From Leguminivora glycinivorella (Eukaryota > Arthropoda > Insecta > Lepidoptera > Tortricidae): a stretch of 64,000 bases of DNA. Under the pieces are notes generated by a model. That model ran no database searches. It was not told the origin of the DNA and saw only the letters and a program-made list of their open reading frames with translations. The stretch covers positions 24,905,848 to 24,969,847 of the forward strand of contig NC_062979.1 in assembly GCF_023078275.1 (NCBI RefSeq), read 5' to 3'. Made by a program: the position numbers and the translations under genes. Shown here in pieces: positions 52,890 through 64,000 of the stretch (within the stretch, counting starts at the first letter, position 1; the number at the start of each line of letters is the position of its first letter).

Positions 52890-53105
52890 ATACATTCAAT
52901 CACGCCTGTGTCCTATTAAAGGGGTAGGCAGAACAGATGAAACTACTCAACCCTCAGTGCTACTCTTGGCAATTAAGGGGTTGAAAGAAATTCAAATTGT
53001 GACATTGCAGTGCTCTTGCCTACGCCACAATTTAACCCGTAACCCACAATCGACTTCTACGACACCTTCTGGAAGAAAGAGGGTGGCGAAATTCTTAACC
53101 CACCA
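52890..53105 (+). repeat. Dispersed repeat family J
   Basis: Same order as 21356-21598: CAATCACGCCTGTGTCCTAT, AGTGCTACTCTTGGCAATTA, TCTACGACACCTTCTGGAAG. Confidence 0.75.
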
Positions 53106-53213
53106 CACGGGAAGTTTGGTTCTGATAGATAAACCTGATTACGATTGATTAAGTAAGCAGGCTTTATGCAGTAATAAGAGTTTTGAATGATTCACGGTTA
53201 TTTTCATTAGACA

Positions 53214-53340
53214 GGGCCAGTTGCACCAACCACATTCGACAGACACATCATCGTCACGCAGCAGATGTCTATAGAACTTTCCATACAATAAAATTTAACG
53301 AACGCTTTAACGGTGACAGGTAGTTTGATGCAACCGGCCC
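53214..53340. mobile_element. MITE with GGGCCAGTTGCACCAA termini
   Basis: 127 bp; GGGCCAGTTGCACCAA on the left and TTGATGCAACCGGCCC on the right are imperfect inverted repeats. A diverged relative is at about 59098-59185 (GTGAACCCACC ... GGTTGGCGCAAGTGGGCC). Confidence 0.8.
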
Positions 53341-54204
53341 TTATACTGACCCCGTACCCTTACCTTACCCGCCTTCGTCAGTTTTCCGTGATCATGATGC
53401 ATGCAATTGCGTCGAAATATCGGGAGCTCGACAAAAATCAAAAAGGTAATCAACGGTCTATATCCCGGTCAGTATAAGTCTTTATGGAGTAAGTCGGCTA
53501 TTTTTGGTACGAGAGTAAAACTAATTGTAATCGCCATAACAATCAGATGTAAGCTATGCTATTACAGACAACAATAGCGGCAACAGTAGTCAATTAGCAG
53601 CCTTTATTACGTAGCTCATAGCGTGGGCGCCTCAGGCACTGGTCACACCAAAAGCGGGTAAGCTTTGAGTTATCTATCATAAAAGCGAAAAATAGTCGAT
53701 GATAGCGCAAGCGAGTTATAGTTAGTAGCCGAACCATGAGCTACAAATTGCTCGCTCTCTTCTCTTCATAAAAGAAGAAACTGACTGACTGACTGACTGA
53801 CATATCACTTGGAAATATCCGTGGACACAGTAAATAAAAATTCTAAATAGTTTTCCAATATATATTTGTGCGGCCGGCCGACCGCACAGGCAAACGAACT
53901 GAACCAAACTGGCTTGTTTACATTATGTGACATTGTCTAGAAGATTCTATTCAAGCAGTAGAGTTTATACACAGAACTAAATCAATCTTGATTTAGTTCT
54001 GTGGTTTATAGTACACATACGAACTTCATAGTTAATAAACTTATAAGCTTACGTAAGTTCCAACAATATCAACGCACAGCCGAAACCGCTGTTCCTAGAA
54101 ATTCCAAATATGGCACGTAGGTTCCTTATAAGGAGTGGAGGAGCACTAAGAAAGGATTTTTCAAAATTCACCTTCTAAAGGGGTGAAATGGGAATATTGT
54201 ATGG
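53341..54204. other. No gene; ACTG microsatellite and small hairpin
   Basis: 53781-53800 is a CTGA microsatellite. 53970-54003 is a perfect 16-bp inverted repeat (CACAGAACTAAATCAA) with a 2-base loop. 53580-53710 has reversed GGCACTGGTCACACC and GCGAAAAATAGTCG blocks related to the unit starting at 54205. 54173-54252 overlaps a C-like repeat (CGCGGGCGAAACCGCGGGAC). Confidence 0.6.
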
Positions 54205-55869
54205 GAAAACAGGATGAGATTAGGACGCGGGCGAAACCGCGGGACAAAGCTAGTTTATTTACACGGGAGCGACTATCTTTTGTTCGTTTCTACCGTCGAT
54301 ATCTCATCGCTTAATTGCTCGCTTCTGGTGGGACCAGTGCCTTAATCGTTGGCGTGTAAACAAAGACTGAGCTTTAGGCACTGGTGTTTATAGTTACTCG
54401 CCCAGCGGTGAGCTATCAATGTCGCCGTGTCTCTTTTATTTACGCGGGAGTGATTATCTTTTGTTCGTTTTTATAGCCGATAGCTCATAGCTTACTAGCT
54501 CGCGGTGGGACCAGTGCCATGGGACAATGATTATAGCGAGGTCAAACATACACGGTGTAACATAAGGAACTTGAAAGATTTAACGGAAAGAAGAAATGTT
54601 AGATGAGTTTGGCTAAATTTGGCTAAAATTCACCTTTATCAGTTGGTGTAACTGCTTAAAGCTCTCTTGATTATTCAAAAAGATGCATTTTATACACAAG
54701 TGCAAAGTAATTTCATACAAACTTTAACTCTAGCCTTCTGTGGCTGGTAGAATTAACATGATCATCATCATAAATGTTTAAAATATTGATGGATTTTGTT
54801 CAGTTTGATGTTTTACAGTTTGTATTTCGCTCGCGTTGATGGTGTGGTGAAAAATTGTTGTTTCATTCGGTGTCAATAGTTTAACCTTCGTACCTTAAAA
54901 ACCCTCGCAACATTAAAGATTCGCTTTTCGACCCACTCGCTATGCTCACGATTCACTATTGAAATCTTTCTCCTCCTCAAGTACCAATACTGGCAAGTGT
55001 GATTAAACAATTTTGGCTCCTTGTAGAACAAATAAATCTTCCAGATTCTCATGACATTGCAATTCTTGTATTTTACTTACTGCTAGCCTTCTTCGCAGAC
55101 GCTTTGTCCAGTTGCCTTTGGCATAGGCCTCTCTTGAATTTTCCCACGTTCTCTGCTCCACCTACCTTTCTGAATAGGCGAGACGACTAAAAAAACTAAT
55201 TAGTCCGTCGGTTACATTATCAAAGAATTTTAGACACGTATTTTTTATTTTTTCTCGTAAACGAAAAATGACTACTGTACAGTGCGTTGAATTTTCGCGT
55301 GACGTCTCGCCTAGGTACAATTTTTACTTAGAAGTCACGCCCCCATTACGGAACTTTGATGCTCTATATATTTGTATTTTTTATTTATTAGAAAAAGCGA
55401 AAAATACGTGTTCAGTATTTTTGGACGATCTAACTGACGGACTAAACAGAATGCCAATTTTTTATGTAGTCGTCATCCCTATTCATGTTCCCCTTTCTTG
55501 CGGTTACCGTCCTTTGAGTGCGAATTCAATTCTGTTTGCAGTCATACTAAACGGAATAACTGAAAGCCTTTACTATTGTTCGACAGGCTGCAATTAGCAG
55601 CCTTTATTGTCCTCATCGGCTCAAAGGCTTCCGTAAATAAGTCTTTGTGGCGGGTCAAAGGCTTTGCAACAATGTGAATTACGCTTTTTCATGCTTTAGT
55701 CAATGGTTAGAAAATTGAGTGAAGTGGTTGGTTAATCTTGAGAGATCTGGCTGAGTATTGTGTAGTTCTGTTATCTCTCCATCGTTTTTCCTTATTGCCG
55801 CGACAGGCAAATAAGTCTTGGAGGCAGGGTCGAAATGTTATATTTTCTTTAGTCATAATTGTTTGTTAA
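54205..55869. repeat. Recent 1.67-kb tandem duplication, left copy
   Basis: Repeated at 55885-57705 with an offset of 1680 bp. I find about two substitutions and one A-run indel between the copies. Within each copy an 85-bp internal repeat occurs (ACACGGGAGCGACTATCTTT at about 54262; ACGCGGGAGTGATTATCTTT at about 54442), each ending TGGGACCAGTGCC. The open frames 54999-55190 and 55268-55597 are duplicated with the block; neither has a recognised motif. Confidence 0.93.
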
Positions 55870-55884
55870 CAGTCATAATTGTTT
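55870..55884. other. Filler at duplication junction
   Basis: The 15 bases CAGTCATAATTGTTT repeat the sequence just before them (AGTCATAATTGTTT at about 55851), as templated filler DNA at an end-joined breakpoint would. Confidence 0.7.
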
Positions 55885-57705
55885 GAAAACAGGATGAGAT
55901 TAGGACGCGGGCGAAACCGCGGGACAAAGCTAGTTTATTTACACGGGAGCGACTATCTTTTGTTCGTTTCTACCGTCGATATCTCATCGCTTAATTGCTC
56001 GCTTCTGGTGGGACCAGTGCCTTAATCGTTGGCGTGTAAACAAAGACTGAGCTTTAGGCACTGGTGTTTATAGTTACTCGCCCAGCGGTGAGCTATCAAT
56101 GTCGCCGTGTCTCTTTTATTTACGCGGGAGTGATTATCTTTTGTTCGTTTTTATAGCCGATAGCTCATAGCTTACTAGCTCGCGGTGGGACCAGTGCCAT
56201 GGGACAATGATTATAGCGAGGTCAAACATACACGGTGTAACATAAGGAACTTGAAAGATTTAACGGAAAGAAGAAATGTTAGATGAGTTTGGCTAAATTT
56301 GGCTAAAATTCACCTTTATCAGTTGGTGTAACTGCTTAAAGCTCTCTTGATTATTCAAAAAGATGCATTTTATACACAAGTGCAAAGTAATTTCATACAA
56401 ACTTTAACTCTAGCCTTCTGTGGCTGGTAGAATTAACATGATCATCATCATAAATGTTTAAAATATTGATGGATTTTGTTCAGTTTGATGTTTTACAGTT
56501 TGTATTTCGCTCGCGTTGATGGTGTGGTGAAAAATTGTTGTTTCATTCGGTGTCAATAGTTTAACCTTCGTACCTTAAAAACCCTCGCAACATTAAAGAT
56601 TCGCTTTTCGACCCACTCGCTATGCTCACGATTCACTATTGAAATCTTTCTCCTCCTCAAGTACCAATACTGGCAAGTGTGATTAAACAATTTTGGCTCC
56701 TTGTAGAACAAATAAATCTTCCAGATTCTCATGACATTGCAATTCTTGTATTTTACTTACTGCTAGCCTTCTTCGCAGACGCTTTGTCCAGTTGCCTTTG
56801 GCATAGGCCTCTCTTGAATTTTCCCACGTTCTCTGCTCCACCTACCTTTCTGAATAGGCGAGACGACTAAAAAAAACTAATTAGTCCGTCGGTTACATTA
56901 TCAAAGAATTTTAGACACGTATTTTTTATTTTTTCTCGTAAACGAAAAATGACTACTGTACAGTGCGTTGAATTTTCGCGTGACGTCTCGCCTAGGTACA
57001 ATTTTTACTTAGAAGTCACGCCCCCATTACGGAACTTTGATGCTCTATATATTTGTATTTTTTATTTATTAGAAAAAGCGAAAAATACGTGTTCAGTATT
57101 TTTGGACGATCTAACTGACGGACTAAACAGAATGCCAATTTTTTATGTAGTCGTCATCCCTATTCATGTTCCCCTTTCTTGCGGTTACCATCCTTTGAGT
57201 GCGAATTCAATTCTGTTTGCAGTCATACTAAACGGAATAACTGAAAGCCTTTACTATTGTTCGACAGGCTGCAATTAGCAGCCTTTATTGTCCTCATCGG
57301 CTCAAAGGCTTCCGTAAATAAGTCTTTGTGGCGGGTCAAAGGCTTTGCAACAATGTGAATTACGCTTTTTCATGCTTTAGTCAATGGTTAGAAAATTGAG
57401 TGAAGTGGTTGGTTAATCTTGAGAGATCTGGCTGAGTATTGTGTAGTTCTGTTATCTCTCCATCGTTTTTCCTTATTGCCGCGACAGGCAAATAAGTAAT
57501 TAATTGAAATACGGTTGTACTCACGTTATTATATCGCTATTGCTGCGACATGTTTCGGGCCAATTCGGAGGCCCCTCTTCAGGCGTATAGCCTAATTTAA
57601 TTAATTATTTGAATATGTCTCACGGAAGTTTAACGTGTATAGGCAAATAAGTCTTGGAGGCAGGGTCGAAATGTTATATCTTCTTTAGTCATAATTGTTT
57701 GTTAA
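55885..57705. repeat. Recent tandem duplication, right copy
   Basis: Matches 54205-55869 but is interrupted by 57498-57640. Substitutions are visible at the GTTACC(A/G)TCC site (57187) and the TATAT(C/T)TTCTTT site; the A run after GACGACT has one more A. Confidence 0.93.
57498..57640. mobile_element. 143-bp insertion with 12-bp target-site duplication
   Basis: AGGCAAATAAGT stands on both sides (57486-57497 and 57641-57652) and once in the left copy, so the insertion came after the 1.7-kb duplication. The inserted DNA starts AATTAATTGAAATACGGTTG, ends TTTAACGTGTAT, and contains a GGGCCAATTCGGAGGCCC dyad. A 12-bp duplication is more like LINE-driven retroposition than a cut-and-paste transposon. 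Confidence 0.85.
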
Positions 57706-57835
57706 ATGGTTCGAGGGCAATTGATTGAATTTGTACATGTCGGAGTAGTTATCATACTTATCATTGTCTTTCGATCTTCTGTATTGGCTGGGAAAAAAGT
57801 ATTTTACTGTAACATTATGTTTCGTAAAAAAAATA

Positions 57836-58035
57836 AATAATAATAATAATAAAGACGTTTATTCAAAAGTTTGAACACAGGTACATTATAAAAGTACACA
57901 GGCATGCTTACAAACTAATTGAAAAGGTAGGTGGCTCAGCTAATGTCTGTGCCAGAGGGCCTCGAGGCGCAGCGGCCACAAGGACTGCCAGCAACGGACG
58001 CTGTTATTCTGCCACCACCAGATTTATAGCTAACT
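57836..58035 (-). repeat. LINE 3' end with AAT/ATT tail
   Basis: Begins with AATAATAATAATAATAA (57836-57858), then AAGACGTTTATTCAAAAGTT and a GC-richer part (GCCAGAGGGCCTCGAGGCGC). The layout (tail at the left) gives a minus-strand retroelement truncated at its 5' side. Confidence 0.6.
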
Positions 58036-58227
58036 AACTAATAACTAACAGTAAAAACATTAACGCCATTTCGGACAGGATAGCATAAACTGAACAAATG
58101 CAAGGTGTGTGGAATTAGGTACTATCTAAAAATATTTTTCTTAAGATGATAAAAAGAGAGATGAGAAAATCTTAATGGTTTATGTGAAGTGTCGTGTAAT
58201 AACTTCTAGTAAAAATGCAAGAATAAG

Positions 58228-58330
58228 CCGCGGTCCTGGGTTCGAATCCCGGTAAGGGCATTTATTTGTGCGATGAGCACATATATTTGTTCCTGTCCTG
58301 AGTCATGGAGATATATCTCCACCGGTTAAA
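58228..58330 (+). repeat. SINE family E, head and first part of body
   Basis: AAGCCGCGGTCCTGGGTTCG with the B box and GGTAAGGGCATTTATTTGTG. It stops after GAGTCATGGA. Confidence 0.75.
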
Positions 58331-59302
58331 ATTCCGGGTTTTCCCAAACTATCTTCAAAAACGAACCCGTGACCTTTGCAAACAAAATCTGCGCCTGTCA
58401 GCGAGGGCCTTTGACAAGGGATATGACGAGGACCTACGAAATAGATCAGACCCTATACCGTACCGTGAGTTTTCGACGTATTTTTGCACCACCTCTTGAT
58501 TCATCGAAAACAGATTATAATTTCGTACAAATTTATACAAATTTCAACTTGAGGTCTGAAGCTGGCTAAACAATAGTTATTTGTTTTACAAGGTGGAATC
58601 AGTGGTTCAAAAAGTGGAATTTGAGCGTTGCCAGGGTTACAAAGCACGTAGGTTTAACAAAATTTACCACCGAGTGAAACGCTAAACTCACCTTGCGTAC
58701 GTCAAACAAAATGTATATACAATTTTTAACTCAAGTAGATTATTCAATACAGACGCTGTTCACTTTTTCAAAGCAAATAATTTAATTTGTATTCCAAAAC
58801 GTAAAAATCTCACATTATAGGCTGAAAATAATAGGAAACTCGATCGTACTATATATTTAATTATTGATATTGATATAGAGGAAATAAGATCTGTTTATGG
58901 TATTGATGCAATAAAGTTTGAAAAGTTTTCCAGGAAAATATTGGAAGGTTTCCATTGAATTCAAAATCGGAGATATCATGTTCTGTATCCTATTTATTTG
59001 ACGAATATGAAATCTGTGTTATTGTATGGGTGCCTTAGCAAGACTGAAATTAAACATGTTTTCGTTTCTTTCAATACGACGACGTTTCATGACAGTTAAC
59101 CCGAGGGTGAACCCACCATTTTATATAGAATTTGACAGATGACAGCCCACTATAACCCTGAGTTAAGTGGTTGGCGCAAGTGGGCCTTAGTGACTTCAAT
59201 TAAAAAAAGTCTTGGGCCTTCTGATAATAAAATACTTATTTTGAAAATTAATTATTTATTTTTTTATATTTGTTTTAATTTATACTTCCATGATATTCTA
59301 AT
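58331..59302. other. No gene; diverged MITE
   Basis: 59098-59185 is the diverged GGGCC-type MITE noted at 53214. Short frames at 58305-58569 have no motif and occur on both strands. Confidence 0.5.
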
Positions 59303-59535
59303 ATTTTAAATGGGAAAGTGTGTGTCTCTTTGTTTGTCCGTTTTTCATGGCAAAACGGAGTGAAAAATTGTTTTTTGTTTTTAAGTGGAGATAGTTGAGG
59401 GGGTGGCGAGTGACATAGGCTAATTTATGTCTCTTTTAAACCCCCCACTTCCCTAAAATGGGGGAGTGGAGGTTTGTATGGAGCATTCCGTAATTTTAGA
59501 ATTTAACGCGAGCGAAGCCGCGGGCAAAAGCTAGT
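59303..59535 (+). repeat. Dispersed repeat family C, plus strand, longest copy
   Basis: From AAATGGGAAAGTGTGTGTCT through CCCCCACTTCCCTAAAATGG to GCGAGCGAAGCCGCGGGCAA AAGCTAG. It keeps the block lacking in the copies at 22687, 25108 and 51031. Confidence 0.82.
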
Positions 59536-59785
59536 TAAAATATTTCTCTTTAGTTGTACCTCCATGATATATATATGATGATGAATACCTACACATTCGG
59601 GACATGGTGTTGACAGCATGTCATCGCACATTTTTGCCTTTTAGGCGAATAAATCCTACTCAACTGATAGCTGTCACCCGCACGGCACGGAATATTCCCT
59701 TTTTTCCGCTACTATACATTTGTATTGTTATAAATAATTCATAATGTTTGGATTCTGTTACAGTCTGGCCAAAGAGAATAGAAAA

Positions 59786-60313
59786 AAACCGGCCAAGAGC
59801 GTGTCGGGCCACGCTCAGTGTAGGGTTCCGTAGTTTTCCGTATTTTTCTCAAAAACTACTGAACCTATCAAAACAATTTTCCTAGAAAGTCTTTATAAAG
59901 TTATATTTTTGTGATTTTTTTCATATTTTTTAAACATATGGTTCAAAAGTTAGAGGGGGGGGGACGCACTTTTTTTTCCTTTAGGAGCGATTATTTCCGA
60001 AAATATTAATATTATCAAAAAACGATCTTTCTAAACCCTTATTCATTTTTAAATACCTATCCAACAATATATCACACGTTGGGGTTGGAATGAAAAAAAA
60101 TATCAGCCCCCACTTTACATGTAGGGGGGGTACCCTAATAAAACATTTTTTTCCATTTTTTATTTTTGCACTTTGTTGGCGTGATTGACATACATATGTG
60201 TACCAAATTTTAGCTTTCTAGTGCTTACGGTTACTGAAATTATCCGCGGACGGACGGACGGACAGACAGACATGGCGAAACTATAAGGGTTCCTAGATGA
60301 CTACGGAACCCTA
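59786..60313 (-). repeat. Dispersed repeat family B, copy 4
   Basis: AAACCGGCCAAGAGCGTGTC ... GATGACTACGGAACCCTAAT; same orientation as 37328-37888, with short GGAC array. Confidence 0.88.
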
Positions 60314-60911
60314 ATAAAAAGTAGCAACATCGTAGTGTCGTCTCGTGTTCTCAGTTCTCGCACATATTGATTTGAAAGGGATGACACTACAAGTAGGTAC
60401 TAATATGTTGAAGTTTGAAACCAAAAACGCATCAAAAGGTGAGACAACTTATTAATTACTAGCGACTCGGCGCGGCTTTAAACGTCAAATCCTTCCTCTG
60501 GAATAGCCGCTTATTGTCAACCAATTGAAGGACAGTCGCGCAGCCGCATGCTCCGAGTGCAGTCGTGTCGCGCAGGAAGGATGGCCAACGATCGCGATAT
60601 TATTGGAAATTATGAATGTCATCGAAATCGAGCAGACTCATTTCAATTTAGAAGAGTCGTTCCGTCAGCCAACGCTTTATTCAAATGCTTTTCTTTTTTG
60701 TTTTCTTTCTCTCAGTTGCATCACAAGAGAGCAAAATAAACTCCAACTTTTTCAAATTTCGATAAACAAGGAGCAATGGCGTTTCTATAGGAGTTTCACG
60801 CACGTTCGCCAGCACAAGCGCTACAAACACACTGAAGTTTTGGACTTGTTGTAAACCATGTAGACAGCCGCGCATCTACGTCGCTTCTGCCAAGGCTATC
60901 TTGCAGATAAC
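60314..60911. other. Unassigned open frame
   Basis: A 109-codon plus frame (60525-60854) contains a hydrophobic Phe/Leu/Cys stretch; a shorter overlapping frame also begins MLRVQSCRAGRMANDRD. Neither is recognised and no splice context is visible. It is probably chance or an old repeat. Confidence 0.35.
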
Positions 60912-61176
60912 CACAACATTAAAATTTTGAAGAAACCCCCGACCGCGAAATAGTAGACCGATTTTCATGAAACATGGCTAAGAACACTCCCGACTTACTC
61001 AGCTTTCAGACAAAAAAAAATAAATCTAAATCCTTTCGGGAGCTACGATGCCACAGACAGACACACACACAGACAGACAGACAAACAGACAGACATTCAG
61101 ACAGACAGACAGACACAAAGACAGACAGGCACGTCAAACTTATAACACCCCGTCGTTTTTGCGTCGGGGGTTAAAA
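60912..61176 (+). repeat. Dispersed repeat family A, copy 5
   Basis: CACAACATTAAAATTTTGAA ... CAGACAGACA array (about 61063-61128) ... GTCGTTTTTGCGTCGGGGGT. Plus orientation, as 3108-3340. Confidence 0.86.
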
Positions 61177-61555
61177 AGGTGGTTGTCTGCCGTCTGGCAC
61201 AAGCTTAACTCACACTTTTTTGACACTTTCGTATCTACAGAAAATATTAGACTAACAATTTCTTAACCTTTCATACACCAGCAGACTACACTTAAATAAT
61301 AACACTTTTCTCAATTTCAAAGGCTACGATACAATAGAATTTCTTCTATATAAATAAAGTTCTGTGATAGAATCTCTCAACAATACACAAATACAGATAC
61401 ACTCAGTTAATAGTACTGAGTATGCAATGTCTCACAAATACCTTTCTCAGTAGTTCTCACCACAGCTTGCAAGGATAACAGGGTACGTAGCAAAATACAC
61501 AAACGAAATACGAAAGTGTTGCCATCTCTATCGTTTTCCGTTCAAGTATTTTATA
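61177..61555. other. No gene; half of a MITE F relative
   Basis: 61485-61560 carries ACGTAGCAAAATACACAAAC and TTGCCATCTCTATCG, a diverged half copy of family F. Nothing else. Confidence 0.45.
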
Positions 61556-61723
61556 TTTGCCAGTCGCTTTTCGGTAAAGGAAAACATCGTGAGGAAACCG
61601 GGTTAATCTCAGCAGTCGCTTTCGTAAAATTAGTGCCTACGCCAAATCTTGGGATTAGCTGTCAAAGCGGAAACTAGGCTCTCATGGAACGTACCTAGCA
61701 AAAACACCGGGATAACGCAAATA
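61556..61723 (+). repeat. SINE family D, body only, plus orientation
   Basis: TTTGCCAGTCGCTTTTCGGT ... GGGATAACGCAAATAG; the tRNA-like head is missing. Confidence 0.75.
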
Positions 61724-62040
61724 GAAAACATTTTTTTAATTTTAGCGACAATATTGGTAGCATATTTTTCGGAATTTGATTATTGATTCCAACTTAATAG
61801 TGCGACAGACACAACCGTGACACTTTTTTGCTATCGTTAATCGCTAACAAGATTGTCACCTTGCCTAGGCGCCCAGAGATTGCAGGAGCGTGTACAAATC
61901 GGTGCGATGAATCTTAAGCGTTTCAATGCACATTACAATTTCTTTTGCAGTTTATAAAGAATTGTGCTTTTCTCTGTAGACCGAAATAGCTTAGGTATAT
62001 CTATAATCCTGGTATCTGGGACACAGCTAGATAGTTTAAT

Positions 62041-62355
62041 CTCATCATCATCCTCCTTGCGTTATCCTGGCATTAGCCATGGCTCACGGGAGCCTGGGGT
62101 CCGCTCTGACAACTAATCCCAAGGTTTGGCGTAGACATTAGTTCTACGAAAGCGACTGCCATCTGACCCTCCAACCCAAAGGGTAACTAGGCGTTGCTGG
62201 GTAATCCCGGTTTCATGATATTTTCCTTCACCAGAAAGCGACTGGAAAATATCAAATTCGCATATAAGTTCCAAAAAACTCATTGATACGAGCAGGGATC
62301 GAACCCGCGGCCTCCGGATTCAAAGTCGCACGCTCTTACCGCTAGGCCACCAATA
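62041..62355 (-). repeat. SINE family D, full-length, minus strand
   Basis: TCATCATCATCCTCCTTGCG ... GGGATCGAACCCGCGGCCTC ... CGCTAGGCCACC. The B box here is GGTTCGATCCC. 61724-62040 shows nothing. Confidence 0.83.
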
Positions 62356-62917
62356 ATATTATTTTACTTGTTAAAGTTTTGTAAATTAACATTCAATTAA
62401 ATGTTTTTCTAAGGCAGAAATGACTTGGAATTCTTCCAAAATGTCTCCAAATAGGCCAGAAAACTATTTTCCTAATAAGAAAACGTTCTAAATGCCCAAT
62501 CATGATAAACTTTCCGTGTCTACTTGCCGTAACAAATATATCTCACTTCTATTTAGTCGTAAGCGCACTAAGATTGTACTACACATACGCTGTTCTAAAA
62601 CTAAAAGTGTAATTCATAGACCTTATTTTTATTTGGTCGTAAAAACATCTACGTTGTAATACACTTAAGCTGTTTTGATAGTAAATGCTTACTAAGTATA
62701 ACTTATATTTATTTGGACGCATTTATATTTAGAAAAGTAATGGTATTCAGTAGGCGTTGAGTCTGTTTAGAGAAAATAGGTTGCTATAATTTCCGTCTTA
62801 TAGTAAATGTTTGTACTAAATCGAAGCTTTTGTTTACTTTTTTGGGCGTGGAACGGTGAAATGTTTTACTGTAGAATCGTTTATTAAACTGTTCAGATAT
62901 TTTTTTTATTATTATTT
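62356..62917. other. No gene recognised
   Basis: About 62550-62720 repeats a loose unit (TATTTAGTCGTAAGCGCAC; TATTTGGTCGTAAAAACAT; TATTTGGACGCATTTATA) three times, roughly 70-80 bp apart. Confidence 0.45.
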
Positions 62918-63100
62918 TATAAAATGGGCTTACTCTTGGCCAGACTAGCCAATAGCCTACGTGGCCTACGGTGAAGTGAGCTCGCCCAGAAGATGCCTAT
63001 TCACCCTAGATTTGAAGGTATAGCCGGGTTATATGGGCTCGGAAATATAGCCGCCGGCAAGGAATTCCAATCCTTGGCAGTGCGCAATTAGGCATGAATT
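62918..63100 (-). repeat. LINE 3' end fragment
   Basis: T/A-rich start (TTTTATAAAATGGGCTTACT) then GCCTACGTGGCCTACGGTGA and ATTCCAATCCTTGGCAGTGC; the minus strand reads like the end of a LINE ORF plus short 3' UTR. Weak. Confidence 0.45.
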
Positions 63101-64000
63101 AAAAAAAGCGTATAAAAAGTTAAAAATAAAAATATTGCGCCACCTTTCACAAGGTGACATTTGTAATCATAAATTAGGTATACAGAGAAGACAATTATCC
63201 CAAATAACCACATTTATCTATTTCCGAGTAGGTATAATTATTGCGCACTGCACCTGATATTCGACTGAAATGTTATTTACTCGCAAAACCGCACAAATAT
63301 CAATTATCATCAACATCATAAGCCTTCATTTAATTTAAAATACCATCTGTTCTGAACAATGTGAACTCATGCAAATTGATATCGCTAAATTTTTTTTTCA
63401 AAGTTGCCCACATTTTCTTATAACATTGGATTTTCTATGCGATTAATACATAATCAGAATCGCGAAGTCTTTCGATCCTGATAGGATAAAAAAAAATCCC
63501 AAGATTTCCTTACATTCTTCAAACCATCCATTCCGTTACTGCCATAAAAAATGTATGAAAAAATTAAACGGAATGGAAAAAAAACTTTGGGACACTTTTT
63601 TTCTCCTATAAGGATTGAAAGAGCACTCGATTCTAAGTAGAGAACACATAAAACATTCCAAGTCCAAAAAAAGTGGGAGGGACAACTCTGAAAAAAGCGC
63701 TCGTCTTCTTGTCTGTCACCTTGATGTTGGCGGAATCATCGACGACCCATAACACTTAAAAAATCTTAAAAATGAAGGGTTTTGAAATCTTAAAAAGGTT
63801 TGAGTTTTGCCCTTTTTTTTAAGTGACAACACATTCTCAATTTCTTGTTTCATCCATTAGGATATGCCTCTCTTCAATACCTGCATATTTCGGATTGAAC
63901 CTACTTATATCCCATAGTCGACTTCTACGGCACCTATGCAAGTGGTGGTAAAATTATTTTCCCGTAACTACCTAAAAGGTTACGTAGTGTTAATGATCTT
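63101..64000. other. No gene; possible MITE and family J piece
   Basis: 63475-63620 has inverted TCCTGATAGGATAAAAAA and TTTTTTCTCCTATAAGGATT, a possible small element of about 145 bp. 63870-63960 has family J blocks (CATAGTCGACTTCTACGGCA). Confidence 0.45.

Noticed and set aside
54999..55597. Two frames duplicated at 56679-57278 as a duplicated gene pair
   Set aside because: They are conserved only because the whole 1.7-kb block was duplicated very recently; no motif, splice site or promoter supports coding.
1..64000. CRISPR array, phage or bacterial defence system
   Set aside because: Spliced gene structure, SINEs with Pol III boxes, LINEs and mariner show a eukaryotic genome; the tandem arrays have no regular repeat-spacer structure.

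Overview
The window is eukaryotic and almost certainly from the nuclear genome of a moth or butterfly. The evidence is the repeat content: AT-rich DNA packed with short tRNA-headed SINEs, dense MITEs, PHD-finger LINEs and an irritans/mellifera-type mariner, together with several dispersed repeats I associate with lepidopteran genomes. There is no prokaryotic gene organisation, and most open frames are chance frames or transposon remnants.

One host gene is recognisable, and it dominates the window. It lies on the minus strand and runs right to left from about 52,234 to beyond 10,032. I assembled five coding exons by splice signals and reading phase: 52190-51359, 48663-48572, 29178-28995, 27620-27561 and 10221-10032. 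Phases agree at all four junctions (1, 0, 1, 1), giving 452 codons plus two bases before the next exon, which lies outside or unrecognised to the left. The protein has a long Arg/Ser/Pro-rich N-terminal region with about 15 copies of an R-x-S-L/I motif, then a membrane core that resembles the TMEM272-like family (a Cys-Pro...Ile-Pro-x-Tyr motif between membrane segments). Everything between the exons is therefore intron, about 40 kb of it, filled with mobile DNA.

Layout. 1-5.4 kb: SINE/LINE fragments, one almost complete mariner (1028-2277) with one frameshift, and repeat copies. 5.4-9.9 kb: a nearly full-length CR1/Jockey-type LINE on the minus strand with two ORFs, the second broken by one frameshift. 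9.9-10.2 kb: exon 5 and a partial tandem copy of it. 10.2-27.5 kb: intron 4, with four large repeat families, a perfect 63-bp hairpin and two unusual TIR elements. 27.5-29.2 kb: exons 4 and 3, separated by nine tandem copies of the 3' part of exon 3, each with its splice donor. 29.2-48.5 kb: intron 2, with LINE fragments, MITEs and SINEs. 48.6-52.2 kb: exons 2 and 1. 52.2-64 kb: upstream sequence with a very recent 1.7-kb tandem duplication (54205-57705) and more repeats.

The most notable observations are the repeated duplication of exon 3' ends together with their splice donors, at two separate exons of one gene with nearly the same unit length (about 130 bp); several non-coding TIR elements built from reiterated short motifs in mirrored orientation; and perfect or near-perfect long hairpins (63, 73 and about 120 bp arms). 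All calls are by eye from sequence; repeat boundaries are approximate unless a terminal repeat is stated.
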